Below, piece by piece: positions 52,702 to 61,556 of a stretch of 64,000 bases of DNA. A program made the translations under genes and the position numbers. The first letter of the stretch is position 1. Each line of letters starts with the position of its first letter. Source of the DNA: an uncultured Prevotellaceae bacterium (GTDB lineage: Bacteria; Bacteroidota; Bacteroidia; Bacteroidales; Bacteroidaceae); the NCBI GenBank assembly GCA_902792635.1, contig CADBAG010000011.1, positions 1-64,000 on the forward strand, given 5' to 3'. Below the pieces are notes generated by a model. It ran no database searches. It saw only the letters and a program-made list of their open reading frames with translations, and was not told the DNA's origin.

Positions 52702-53945
52702 TATTTCTTATTCCCTTTCTCGATAATTAGAGTGCCCGGTTTTAATACGAGCCGGTTGATGATGCATCTTACCAACAAAGTGCATGCCAAAAGCCACATT
52801 CCCTCCGCATAATTTTGTAAAAAGAGTCCGCAGGCAAGGAAAAGAATGAGGCACACAAACAAAATCTTCCAATAATAATGGAACTGATGCTTATATGCTT
52901 TTCTGCTCACTCCGAATACGAAGATGATCGATAACGGGTTGAGCAACAGGATCTGAAGGTTCACCCTCACCGTGGGATGCTCGGAGAAGATCATCAAAAA
53001 CAATATGATGCCGGCGAGCCCTGAAGCTGCAAGCAACAGCGTGTCGTACGGCCAGAATATTTTCTTCCGATGATATTCGAAACAAGCGATGATGAGAGTC
53101 AGTATGAAGAGAGCGGCAAACAGAATGGTAGGTGTGACAGTGGTCCAAAAGCCGCTATTCTCCTCCGCATTATTTGGCGTCAGCGGGTACATTGTTGCTG
53201 CCACGAGCTTGTGAGTGCGGCCTGAAGGTTCCACGACGACAGCGCTTGCAAAGTCCTTCCGCAGAGAGTCGGGAAGAAACTGCTGCTGCTGATAGTCGGT
53301 CTTGCGGTCAGCGCCCACGCCGAGGAGCAGGTCGCAGCCGAACGCCATCCAGCGATGCTCATGGTTCCACTGATGGATCATCTCACGGTAAGATGATGTG
53401 ATATTTGGGTTGATCTGATATTTGACCTTCCCGTTGAGGTGCTTCACGAGGATGTCGCGGGCACGCGTCGTACAGTTGTCGTAGAAATAATTGTATCGAT
53501 AGGTGCGAACGCTCGGGTCGTAGTTGGCCTGGATAGCCTCGGCGATAGCGAGCTTCTCCTGGCGCGAGAGGTTCAGGCGCTGCTCGATGATGCCGCGCCC
53601 CTCCTCGCCATAGTCGGTGAGGAACATGTTGTAATCTTCGATACCCATCTGATAATCAGTGAGACCGAAGACGAAACGGAGCACAAAATATTTCTGTGAA
53701 AGGTTGAAGAGGCCATAGTTGATGGCGTAGTCGACATGGTGCAACCGGTCTTCAAAACGAATAGCGGTATGTCCGTAGAGGCTCCATATCTCATGCCCGG
53801 GAGAGCATGTGAGCAGACTTATGTTGACGCTGTCCATCTGTTCCAACGGTGTCTCCGGACTTACGGTTTGGGCCTTTGAGACCATCGAGACAAGCATCAG
53901 AACGAGGAGTGCAGCTTGCTTAAAATATCTCATATTAAATTTCAC
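52701..53945 (-). CDS. DUF4105 (Lnb-type N-terminal) membrane protein
   Basis: A 414-aa protein with a signal peptide (ALLVLMLVSMVSKAQT). The extracytoplasmic DUF4105 domain has SPGHEIWSLYGHTAIRFED and YNYFYDNCTTRARDIL, with conserved His/Cys as in the N-terminal domain of lacto-N-biosidase-like proteins. Four to five membrane helices follow (about 265 to 400). The function is not established. Its stop overlaps the start of the phosphatase-like gene. A -7 box TATTTTTG (53950-53957) lies 5 bp before the ATG, close enough to suggest a very short leader. Confidence 0.85.
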   Translation of the reverse strand: MKFNMRYFKQAALLVLMLVSMVSKAQTVSPETPLEQMDSVNISLLTCSPGHEIWSLYGHTAIRFEDRLHHVDYAINYGLFNLSQKYFVLRFVFGLTDYQMGIEDYNMFLTDYGEEGRGIIEQRLNLSRQEKLAIAEAIQANYDPSVRTYRYNYFYDNCTTRARDILVKHLNGKVKYQINPNITSSYREMIHQWNHEHRWMAFGCDLLLGVGADRKTDYQQQQFLPDSLRKDFASAVVVEPSGRTHKLVAATMYPLTPNNAEENSGFWTTVTPTILFAALFILTLIIACFEYHRKKIFWPYDTLLLAASGLAGIILFLMIFSEHPTVRVNLQILLLNPLSIIFVFGVSRKAYKHQFHYYWKILFVCLILFLACGLFLQNYAEGMWLLACTLLVRCIINRLVLKPGTLIIEKGNKK

Positions 53946-53949
53946 AGTG

Positions 53950-54010
53950 CAAAAATACCTTATTATTTCGACTTATCGTGCGTTTATCTTATTTTTTTTC
54001 AATACTTTTG
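53950..54010. promoter_or_regulatory. Divergent promoter region
   Basis: TATTTTTG on the minus strand (53950-53957) for the DUF4105 gene and TACTTTTG on the plus strand (54003-54010) for the outer-membrane protein gene. The plus box lies 63 bp upstream of the TTG start chosen for that gene, which argues against the much longer ORF starting at 53809. Confidence 0.5.
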
Positions 54011-54072
54011 CACTTGATTTTTACAATAGAGATATTATCGTACTCAATATTATCACTAAAAGAACGAACGCA

Positions 54073-55389
54073 TTGAAGACAAGAAACGTTATAGCGGGAA
54101 AAATCCTTGTGGGTCTTCTGCTCCTTGCTGCCGTCCAGACGACGAAGGCACAGAGCGGTACCAACTCGCCCTACAGCCAGTTTGGCTTGGGTCAGCTCTC
54201 CGAGCAGTCGTCGGGTTTCAACCGGGGCATGGACGGTCTGGCTTTAGGCTTCCATGAGCATAATCAGATCAACTATCTCAACCCGGCCTCCTATTCGGCA
54301 CTTGACAGCCTGTCGTTTATCTTCGACATAGGTGCGTCGGGTCAAGTCACGAACTTCAAGGAGAACGGTGTGAAGAAGAATGCAAAGAACGCTGATTTCG
54401 AGTATATTGTCGCCGGATTCCGCGTTCTGCCTCATTTCGGTCTGAGTTTCGGTTTCTTGCCGTACACGAACGTGGGCTATTCCTATTCTTCATCGAGCAC
54501 ACTGAACAACTCCAGTTCTACGACATCCACTGACAGCTACGACGGCTCTGGCGGAATCCACCAGGTCTACCTCGGCCTTGGATGGTCGCCCTTCAAAGGC
54601 TTCTCCATCGGTGTCAACGGTGGCTATCTCTATGGCGACTACTCACGCTCGCTGGTCAATAGTTTCAGTAACTCTTATATCAACCGTATCTCTAAGATTG
54701 AGACTGCCGACGTGGAGAGCTACATGCTCAATTTCGGTGCACAATATACCGCGCGTCTGACGAAGAAAGATGAGCTGACCTTGGGTCTCGCCTATACCCC
54801 CGGACATAAGATTGGCGGAAAGCCAGAGCTCGACGTCATCTCCTCCAACACTTCAACGAGTGTCTCTGATACGACGGTCTACAATGGTTCGAATCTTAAG
54901 CTTGAGATTCCCACGTCTTATGGCATCGGACTGATGTACAATCACAACAACCAACTGAAGGTCGGAGCCGACTACACGCTTCAGCGCTGGGGTAAGGTGT
55001 CTGAGCCTACCTATAGCTCTGCTGGTGGCGTCATCTCTTACGCTATGGCTTCGGGACAGTACAAGGACCGCCACAAGGTGACAGTGGGTGCCGAATACTG
55101 CCCGGGTGAGTACAGCCGTCATTTCCTCAAACGCGTGCATTATCGTGCCGGTGTGTCCTACGCTACACCTTATTATTATATAAACGGACACGACGGACCG
55201 AAGGAGATGAGTGCAAGTCTCGGCTTCGGTATCCCCATCATGAACAGTTGGAACAACCGCTCCATCCTCAACATCAGTGGCTCATGGGTGCGGCGCTCCG
55301 CAGCTAACTTCATCACAGAGAACACGTTCCGTATCAATATCGGCCTGACGTTCAACGAGCGCTGGTTCGCTAAATGGAAGGTGCAGTAA
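54073..55389 (+). CDS. Outer-membrane beta-barrel protein
   Basis: A 438-aa protein with a signal peptide ending in TTKAQ and then SGTNSPYSQFGLGQLSEQ, a start I associate with Bacteroidota outer-membrane barrel proteins. Alternating hydrophobic strands and a final segment LTFNERWFAKWKVQ fit a barrel. A start at TTG 54073 is chosen. An ATG at 53809 would run antisense through the divergent gene and put 88 unrelated residues before the signal peptide. It is followed by LptC after about 58 bp, so envelope assembly or transport is likely; the substrate is unknown. Confidence 0.8.
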   Translation: MKTRNVIAGKILVGLLLLAAVQTTKAQSGTNSPYSQFGLGQLSEQSSGFNRGMDGLALGFHEHNQINYLNPASYSALDSLSFIFDIGASGQVTNFKENGVKKNAKNADFEYIVAGFRVLPHFGLSFGFLPYTNVGYSYSSSSTLNNSSSTTSTDSYDGSGGIHQVYLGLGWSPFKGFSIGVNGGYLYGDYSRSLVNSFSNSYINRISKIETADVESYMLNFGAQYTARLTKKDELTLGLAYTPGHKIGGKPELDVISSNTSTSVSDTTVYNGSNLKLEIPTSYGIGLMYNHNNQLKVGADYTLQRWGKVSEPTYSSAGGVISYAMASGQYKDRHKVTVGAEYCPGEYSRHFLKRVHYRAGVSYATPYYYINGHDGPKEMSASLGFGIPIMNSWNNRSILNISGSWVRRSAANFITENTFRINIGLTFNERWFAKWKVQ

Positions 55390-55447
55390 TCAAAGAATGG
55401 AAAGCTTCTGTAGAAATAATCATACAAACAATACGAGAGTTGGTAAT

Positions 55448-56098
55448 ATGCATATTATAATATGTGTATTACTAACTCTTTTTGTGTCTTCTCTCATCTC
55501 TTGTCAAGAGGCTGTGGAGCACACGGCACCCGCCATCCGCGACCGCGACTCCGCTTCGGTGATGACAACGCTTGGCGTGAACACGCTCATCTCCGACTCC
55601 GGTGTCATCAAGTACCGTATCGTCACTGAGCGGTGGGATGTCAATGAGATCAAGCACCCATCGCGCTGGACCTTCGACAAGGGCCTCTTCCTTGAGCAAT
55701 TCGATGAGAACTTTCATATCCAGGCATATATACAGTGCGACACGGCTTACTATTATGACCAGTTGCACCTCTGGGAACTCCGTTCCCGCGTGCGCGTGCT
55801 GACGAAAGATGGCTTGCGTTTCTCCTCGCAGCAGCTCTACTGGGATGAGCAGAAGCATGAGCTCTACTCCTACACGTTCTCACGCCTCGTCACTCCGGAG
55901 CGCACACTACAAGGTAGTTTCTTCCGCTCCGATGAGCGCATGACGCATTATATCGTCACTAACTCACGCGGTTCGTTCCAGAGCTCCGACTTCGGTGGTG
56001 GCTCTACGGAAGGTTCCGACTCAGCCAAGGCTGCTCAGGACAGCATGCTCATGCACCAGCGGCCGAAAGCCATGCCTGTGCGTAATCCGAACCAATAA
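55448..56098 (+). CDS. lptC: LPS export periplasmic protein LptC, lipoprotein form
   Basis: An LptC-domain protein that passes LPS from the inner-membrane ABC exporter to the periplasmic bridge. The start at 55448 gives MHIIICVLLTLFVSSLISC, a signal with a lipobox LISC, so it is predicted to be a lipoprotein. E. coli LptC is instead held by a transmembrane helix. The beta-jellyroll signature includes DSGVIKYRIVTERWDV and LTKDGLRFSSQQLYWDEQKHELYS. The alternative ATG at 55397 would add 17 polar residues ahead of the signal and is less likely. Neighbours are an outer-membrane barrel and a CNNM transporter. Confidence 0.85.
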   Translation: MHIIICVLLTLFVSSLISCQEAVEHTAPAIRDRDSASVMTTLGVNTLISDSGVIKYRIVTERWDVNEIKHPSRWTFDKGLFLEQFDENFHIQAYIQCDTAYYYDQLHLWELRSRVRVLTKDGLRFSSQQLYWDEQKHELYSYTFSRLVTPERTLQGSFFRSDERMTHYIVTNSRGSFQSSDFGGGSTEGSDSAKAAQDSMLMHQRPKAMPVRNPNQ

Positions 56099-56128
56099 TA
56101 ATCGGTATTTAATTAAACGTTCGCTATT

Positions 56129-57394
56129 GTGCAAGTTGATATATCATCAATAATAGAAATCCTCATCACGATGGTGCTCTCCGCCTTCTTCTCAGGTATG
56201 GAGATCGCCTTCGTGTCGAGTAACCGCATGCTCGCCTCGATGGACAAGGAGAAGAACGGATTGTCGCAGCGGCTCTGTGACTTCTTCTACCATCATCCCA
56301 ATGGTTTCGTGTCGACGATGCTCGTGGGCAACAACATTGTGCTCGTCATCTATGGCATCCTCTTCGCCCGTATCTTCGACTCCACGGTCTTCGCAGGCTT
56401 CGGCCCCGGTGCACGGGTGACCCTTGACACGCTACTCTCGACCTTTGTCATGCTTTTCACAGGCGAGTTTCTGCCGAAAGCATTCTTCAAAAGCAGTCCT
56501 AACAAGCTCTTGACGTTCTTCGCACCTCTCGCGGCACTATTCTATATCGTGCTGTGGCCCGTTAGCAAGTTCTCGACATTCCTATCGCGTATCATGTTGC
56601 GCCTTGTCGGCATCAAGATCGATCAGAAAGAGTCGGAGCAGAGTTTCACGAAGGTGGATCTCGATTATCTCCTTCAGTCGTCGATAGACAACACGCCAAA
56701 AGGCGATGAAGTCGACGATGAGGTGAAGATCTTCCAGAACGCCCTCGATTTCCCTGACATCAAAGTGCGCGACTGTATGATCCCACGTACGGAGATCAAT
56801 GCGGTGGACATCGACTGCAGTATTGATGAGCTCAAGCAGAAGTTCATTGAGAGCGGCAACTCTAAGATTGTCGTCTTCAAGGATGACATCGATCATATAG
56901 TGGGTTATATCCATAGCTCGGAGATGTTCCGCAAGCCGGAGCATTGGCAGAACTCGGTGCGTAAGATGCCGTTCGTTCCTGAGACGATGGCAGCGCAGAA
57001 GCTCATGCGAATCTTCCTCCAGCAGAAGAAGAGTCTCGGCGTCGTCATTGATGAGTTCGGCGGCACCTCGGGCCTCGTCTCCCTCGAGGATATCGTAGAG
57101 GAGATCTTCGGTGACATCCAGGATGAGCACGACAGCGACAACCTCATCATGAAGAAAGTCGATGACCATAACTTCATCCTCTCCGGCCGTGTGGAGATCG
57201 ATGACGCCAATGACCGCTTCGGTCTCGAGCTCCCGGAGAGCGATGACTACAAGACTGTCAGTGGCTTGATCCTCCATGAGTACCAGAGTTTCCCGAAGCT
57301 CAATGAGGTTATCACCATCGGCCGCTACTCGTTCAAGATCCTCAAGTCTACGGCGACGAAGATAGAGCTGGTCCGCCTCACGGTCGCTCCGTAG
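56129..57394 (+). CDS. CNNM/CorB-type transporter (hemolysin family, GldE-like)
   Basis: The 421-aa membrane protein has an N-terminal DUF21 domain with three to four helices (about 5-160), a CBS pair (about 200-330, with MIPRTEINAVDIDCS and GGTSGLVSLEDIVEEIFGDIQDEHD) and a C-terminal CorC_HlyC domain. The family handles divalent cations such as magnesium; in gliding Bacteroidota it is called GldE. The start codon is GTG at 56129. The stop TAG is in a GTAGGGGCG palindrome. It lies 30 bp after lptC. Confidence 0.88.
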   Translation: MQVDISSIIEILITMVLSAFFSGMEIAFVSSNRMLASMDKEKNGLSQRLCDFFYHHPNGFVSTMLVGNNIVLVIYGILFARIFDSTVFAGFGPGARVTLDTLLSTFVMLFTGEFLPKAFFKSSPNKLLTFFAPLAALFYIVLWPVSKFSTFLSRIMLRLVGIKIDQKESEQSFTKVDLDYLLQSSIDNTPKGDEVDDEVKIFQNALDFPDIKVRDCMIPRTEINAVDIDCSIDELKQKFIESGNSKIVVFKDDIDHIVGYIHSSEMFRKPEHWQNSVRKMPFVPETMAAQKLMRIFLQQKKSLGVVIDEFGGTSGLVSLEDIVEEIFGDIQDEHDSDNLIMKKVDDHNFILSGRVEIDDANDRFGLELPESDDYKTVSGLILHEYQSFPKLNEVITIGRYSFKILKSTATKIELVRLTVAP

Positions 57395-57482
57395 GGGCGT
57401 CCCTTGTGGGCGCCCTACTATACTTGGGTAATTAATTACTAAAATCACAATAGGGCGGCCACCAGGGCCGCCCCTACGGTGG
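57391..57482. repeat. Paired GTAGGGGCGG palindromes (copies P6, P7)
   Basis: GTAGGGGCG/CGCCCTAC (57391-57418) and TAGGGCGGCC/GGGCCGCCCCTA (57451-57476) are also inverted relative to each other, so a long stem or two short ones can form. The transporter's stop codon TAG is bases 57392-57394. An AT-rich linker separates them. Confidence 0.85.
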
Positions 57483-57541
57483 AAAACACCCTCTCAAACA
57501 AATTTCTTTTAAAAAGATGTGGGGGATTGTTGAATAATTAG

Positions 57542-57549
57542 TAATTTTG
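57542..57549 (+). promoter_or_regulatory. Promoter -7 box upstream of the PPIase gene
   Basis: TAATTTTG followed by CA, 88 bp before the ATG. No good TTTG at the -33 distance. Confidence 0.45.
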
Positions 57550-57637
57550 CAAATTAAAGGGTGTATTGGTGCCGTCCACATCCTGAAAGGCAACCATATT
57601 CGAAATAATAAAAAATAAAATAAACGTAAAAACAAAA

Positions 57638-59779
57638 ATGGCAGCATTAGGAAAAATCAGAAGCAGAGGCGTGACCCTGATTATCATTATCGGTATCGGC
57701 CTCTTTGCCTTCATTGCCGAGGAGGCATTCCGCTCCTGCGAGTCACAGCGTAACAACGAGCGACAGCAGGTCGGAGAAATCTTAGGAGAGAAAATCAGCT
57801 ACGAGGACTTTGCCAAGCTCGTGGATGAGGCTCAGGACGCTATGAAAGTCATGGGGCAGGAGAACCTGACCGATGATCAGCTCAACCAGCTTCGTGATCA
57901 GGTATGGCAGAATCTCGTGCAGTACAAGCTCATCGAGAAAGAGTGTGACAAGCTCGGTCTTACCGTCACCGACGACGAGATGCAGAACGTGCTCAACGAG
58001 GGTACGAACCAGATGCTTCTCTCTACTCCCTTCGTGAACCGTCAGACAGGACGCTTCGATGCCAACCAGCTCAAGCAGTTCCTCGCTCAGTATCAGCAGA
58101 TGAAGACTTCTAATCCGCAGGCTGCTGAGCAGTATGACGCTATCTACAAGTACTGGAACTATATCGAGAAGAGCCTGCGTCAGCAGCTCCTTATGCAGAA
58201 ATACAACGGTCTGCTTTCTCACTGCTTCCTCTCCAACCCCGTAGAGGCTAAGATGGCCTTCAAGGAGCAGAGTGAGGAGAGCAACATCCAGCTTGCTTCT
58301 TATGCTTACAGCAGCATCCCCGATGCCAAGGTGAAAATCACCGACGAGGATCTCAAAGCTAAGTACGATGAGCTCAAGCCTCGTTTCGAGCAGTACGTCG
58401 AGAGCCGTGACATCAAGTATGTCGACGTGCAGATCACAGCTTCCCGCGCTGACCGCGCAGCTCTGCAGAAAGAGTTCAACGGCTATGCCAAGAGTCTCGC
58501 AGCTGCTGCTGATCCTACCGACGTTGTTCGCAAGAGCACATCAACCGTTCCTTACCTCGGTATCCCCGTTGGCAAGGAAGCATTCCCCACAGATATCGCT
58601 GCTAAGCTCGACTCTATGAGCGTTGGCCAGACTCTCGGCCCTGTAGAGTCGCGCAGTGACAACACCCTGAACATCATCAAGCTCGTCGCTAAACAGGAGC
58701 TCCCCGACTCAGTACAGTTCCGCGCTATCCAGATCGGTGGAACGACACCTGCTGAGGCTCACACACGTGCCGACTCTGTCTACAAGGCTCTCGCTGGTGG
58801 CGCTAACTTCGCTACTCTCGCCAAGAAATATGGTCAGGAAGGCAGCGAGCAGTGGCTCACCACTCGTATGTATGAGTACACGAATACGATGGACAACGAC
58901 ACCAAGACTTACCTCAACACGCTGCTGACGATGGCTCCGAAGGAGACAAAGAATATTGCCACGACGCAGGGTAACATCATTGTCGAAGTTCTCGATCGTA
59001 AGAACATGGTAGAGAAATATACCGCTGCCGTCATCAAGAAGACTATCGATTACTCGAAGGATACTCGCAGCGCTATCTATAACAAGTTCAGCACTTTCGT
59101 CAGTGCTAACACTACACCTGACGCTATCTATAAGAATGCAGCCAAGAACGGTTACCGTGTGCAGGAAGCTACTGATGTTACGACATCGCAGCACTATCTT
59201 GCTGGTATCCACTCTACACGTGATGCTATGAAGTGGCTCTTCGACGCTAAGGTCGGTGATGTCTCTCCGCTCTATGAGTGTGGCAACAATGGTGACAATC
59301 TCCTCCTCGTCGTCTGCACAGGTGTCCATCCTATCGGCTATCGTGACCTCAACGATCCGCAGGTCAAGGAGATGGTCAAGGCCGAGGTGCTCCGCGACAA
59401 GAAGGCTGAGATGCTGATGGCTAAGGCTAAGGGTGCAACGAGCCTCGCAGCTGCTAAGGCTAAGGGCGCTGTCGTCACACCTGTCAACCAGGTTACTTTC
59501 GCTGCTCCGGTCTTCGTGAGCACGACAGGCGCCAGCGAGCCCGCCCTCAGTGGTGCCGTCTATGCAGCTAAGGTCGGTCAGTTCTTCGCCCGTCCCGTGA
59601 AGGGTCAGGGTGGCGTCTACCAGTTCCAGGTCGTCAGCCGTAAGAAGAACGCCATGAAGTTCAATGAGCAGCAGATGGAGGCACAGATCCGTCAGAAGGC
59701 TATGCAGGCTGCCGGCAACTACATGAACGAACTTTACATCAAGGCAAAGGTCGTGGATAACAGATATATGTTCTTCTAA
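57638..59779 (+). CDS. Periplasmic peptidyl-prolyl isomerase / chaperone, PpiD/SurA type
   Basis: A 713-aa folding factor held by one N-terminal membrane helix (VTLIIIIGIGLFAFIAEEAF, about 13-32), as in PpiD. A SurA_N-like helical region (about 40-260) follows. A parvulin domain lies around 340-440 (FRAIQIGGTTPAEAHTRADSVYKALAGGANFATLAKKYGQEGS in outline), and a second, weaker parvulin-like stretch may follow. It probably assists outer-membrane protein folding after Sec export. No overlap with neighbours; followed by a hairpin and a strong terminator. Confidence 0.9.
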   Translation: MAALGKIRSRGVTLIIIIGIGLFAFIAEEAFRSCESQRNNERQQVGEILGEKISYEDFAKLVDEAQDAMKVMGQENLTDDQLNQLRDQVWQNLVQYKLIEKECDKLGLTVTDDEMQNVLNEGTNQMLLSTPFVNRQTGRFDANQLKQFLAQYQQMKTSNPQAAEQYDAIYKYWNYIEKSLRQQLLMQKYNGLLSHCFLSNPVEAKMAFKEQSEESNIQLASYAYSSIPDAKVKITDEDLKAKYDELKPRFEQYVESRDIKYVDVQITASRADRAALQKEFNGYAKSLAAAADPTDVVRKSTSTVPYLGIPVGKEAFPTDIAAKLDSMSVGQTLGPVESRSDNTLNIIKLVAKQELPDSVQFRAIQIGGTTPAEAHTRADSVYKALAGGANFATLAKKYGQEGSEQWLTTRMYEYTNTMDNDTKTYLNTLLTMAPKETKNIATTQGNIIVEVLDRKNMVEKYTAAVIKKTIDYSKDTRSAIYNKFSTFVSANTTPDAIYKNAAKNGYRVQEATDVTTSQHYLAGIHSTRDAMKWLFDAKVGDVSPLYECGNNGDNLLLVVCTGVHPIGYRDLNDPQVKEMVKAEVLRDKKAEMLMAKAKGATSLAAAKAKGAVVTPVNQVTFAAPVFVSTTGASEPALSGAVYAAKVGQFFARPVKGQGGVYQFQVVSRKKNAMKFNEQQMEAQIRQKAMQAAGNYMNELYIKAKVVDNRYMFF

Positions 59780-59795
59780 CGCCCTCTCCCTTAAT

Positions 59796-59816
59796 CCCTC
59801 CCCCAAAGGGGGAGGG
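59796..59816. repeat. CCCTCCCCC/GGGGGAGGG hairpin
   Basis: Perfect 9-bp stem with an AAA loop, followed by TTGATATG. This matches one end of the MITE-like family (compare 2624-2649), a solitary half copy 16 bp after the PPIase stop codon. Confidence 0.7.
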
Positions 59817-59840
59817 TTGATATGTTTCAAGAAATATTGA

Positions 59841-59866
59841 GGCGGTCCAATTGGACCGCCTTTTTT
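59841..59866 (+). terminator. Rho-independent terminator of the PPIase gene
   Basis: GGCGGTCCAATTGGACCGCC is a perfect 20-bp palindrome followed by TTTTTT. Confidence 0.9.
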
Positions 59867-59955
59867 CGTGTTTTTCGTGTCCTTCGTGGATAAATACCAT
59901 ACATGTGGTATGCGAATGCCCTTTTTGTGGGATTTCCTATATGAGAAAATCATCG

Positions 59956-59963
59956 TAACTTTG
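59956..59963 (+). promoter_or_regulatory. Promoter -7 box of metY
   Basis: TAACTTTG followed by CA, 80 bp before the ATG. The TTTG at 59924-59927 is 28 bp upstream, wider than usual. No SAM riboswitch-like structure was recognised in the leader. Confidence 0.45.
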
Positions 59964-60043
59964 CAACTGTAAATAAGACGATAAGCATCGTCATTAAAAC
60001 AAGAACATAAAATATTAACTTCATAATAGAAAGGAAAGAGATT

Positions 60044-61336
60044 ATGAGTAACGAGAAAAAACTTCACTTCGAGACCCTTCAACTTCATGTAGGACAGGAA
60101 CAGGCAGATCCCGCAACGGATTCACGTGCAGTGCCTATTTACCAGACAACATCCTACGTCTTCCATAACGCACAGCATGCCTCCGACCGTTTCCACCTTA
60201 AGGATGCCGGAAACATCTACGGTCGTCTGACCAACACCACACAGGGTGTCTTCGAGGATCGTGTCGCAGCCCTCGAGGGTGGAGTAGGTGGCCTCGCCGT
60301 TGCTTCCGGTGCAGCAGCAGTGACCTACGCTATCACAAACCTCGCTTATGCTGGTGATCATGTGGTAGCAACAGACACCATCTACGGTGGTACTTACAAC
60401 CTGCTGAAGCATACCCTGTCTAAGTACGGCATCGACACGACATTCGTCAACCCCGACGACTACGATGCGCTCGAGGCTGCCATCAAGCCAAATACAAAAC
60501 TCGTGTATATCGAGACCCTTGGCAACCCGAACTCGAACATTTCTGATATCGAGCGCTCTGCTGAGATCGCACACCGTCACGGCATCCCATTGGTTATCGA
60601 CAACACATTCGGTACCCCGTACCTCATTCGTCCTATCGAGCACGGAGCCGACATCGTTGTGCATAGCGCTACAAAGTTCATTGGCGGTCACGGATCCAGC
60701 CTCGGTGGTGTCATCGTCGACGGTGGCAAGTTCGATTACTTCCAGAATGATAAGTTCCCCGGCTTCACCAATCCCGACCCGTCTTACCACGGCCTCGTCT
60801 TCGGTAAGCTCCCCGCTCCGTTCGTGACACGTGTCCGTGCCCTGCTGCTCCGCGATGAGGGTGCCTGCATCTCTCCGTTCAACGCATGGGTCCTCCTGCA
60901 AGGTCTTGAGACGCTCTCGCTCCGTGTTGAGCGTCATGTCTTCAATACCCTGAAGATCATCGACTACCTCAAGACACAACCCTTAGTGAAGAAGATCAAC
61001 CACCCGTCACTGCCCGATCACCCGAACCACGACCTCTATGAACGTTACTTCCCCAATGGCGCCGGTTCAATCTTCACCTTCGAGATCGACGGTGGTCAGC
61101 AGACAGCCTGGGATTTCATTGATCATCTGAAGATCTTCTCCGACCTCGCCAATGTCGCTGATGTGAAGTCACTCGTTGTTCATCCGAAGAGCACCACACA
61201 CTCTGAGCTCTCCGACGAGGAAGCATCTGAGCAGGGCATCTTCGACGGCACCATCCGTCTGTCCATCGGTACAGAGAACTATCTCGACCTCATCGACGAC
61301 CTCGATCAGGCATTCAAGGCAGTGAGCAAAAAATAG
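60044..61336 (+). CDS. metY: O-acetylhomoserine aminocarboxypropyltransferase (sulfhydrylase)
   Basis: A PLP enzyme that makes homocysteine from O-acetylhomoserine and sulfide; cytosolic. Cys/Met metabolism family signatures: the N-terminal FETLQLHVGQEQADPATDSRAVPIYQTTSYVF pattern in outline, substrate Tyr, and the PLP lysine in DIVVHSATKFIGGHGSSLGG (about residue 211). The length of 430 aa fits MetY better than MetB/MetC (about 380-400). It is followed by cysK on the same strand, a sulfide-assimilation pair, with a MITE-like element between them. Confidence 0.93.
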   Translation: MSNEKKLHFETLQLHVGQEQADPATDSRAVPIYQTTSYVFHNAQHASDRFHLKDAGNIYGRLTNTTQGVFEDRVAALEGGVGGLAVASGAAAVTYAITNLAYAGDHVVATDTIYGGTYNLLKHTLSKYGIDTTFVNPDDYDALEAAIKPNTKLVYIETLGNPNSNISDIERSAEIAHRHGIPLVIDNTFGTPYLIRPIEHGADIVVHSATKFIGGHGSSLGGVIVDGGKFDYFQNDKFPGFTNPDPSYHGLVFGKLPAPFVTRVRALLLRDEGACISPFNAWVLLQGLETLSLRVERHVFNTLKIIDYLKTQPLVKKINHPSLPDHPNHDLYERYFPNGAGSIFTFEIDGGQQTAWDFIDHLKIFSDLANVADVKSLVVHPKSTTHSELSDEEASEQGIFDGTIRLSIGTENYLDLIDDLDQAFKAVSKK

Positions 61337-61343
61337 GGGGGGG

Positions 61344-61543
61344 AGGCCTCCCCAAGCCCCTCCTAAAGGAGGGGATGTTGATTACATCAAGTAGAATAAT
61401 GCCTTTACCAAGTCTTCCCCAAAGAGGATAAAATGTAAAAAAATGACCGATTCCAAGATGCTTAAATTGCTATCAATATCCATAGATGTATGGCTCTTTA
61501 AGTAATCAACAACCTTCCCTTTAGGGAAGGCTTGGTTAGGCCA
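61344..61543. mobile_element. MITE-like element, copy 2 (between metY and cysK)
   Basis: About 200 bp with hairpin ends in inverted orientation: CCCCTCCT/AGGAGGGG at 61357-61374 with a following TGTTGATTAC, and CCTTCCCT/AGGGAAGG at 61513-61530 with GGCTTGGTTAGGCC at its outer edge. The right end matches the right end of copy 1 over about 40 bp (AAGTAATC through TAGGCC). An internal third, decayed hairpin lies near 61410-61437. No ORF. Confidence 0.68.
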
Positions 61544-61556
61544 ATAATAATTTGTC

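Noticed and set aside
53809-54072. ATG start for the outer-membrane protein gene
   Set aside because: It would overlap the divergent DUF4105 gene and place 88 residues before a clear signal peptide. The plus-strand -7 box at 54003-54010 lies inside this stretch.
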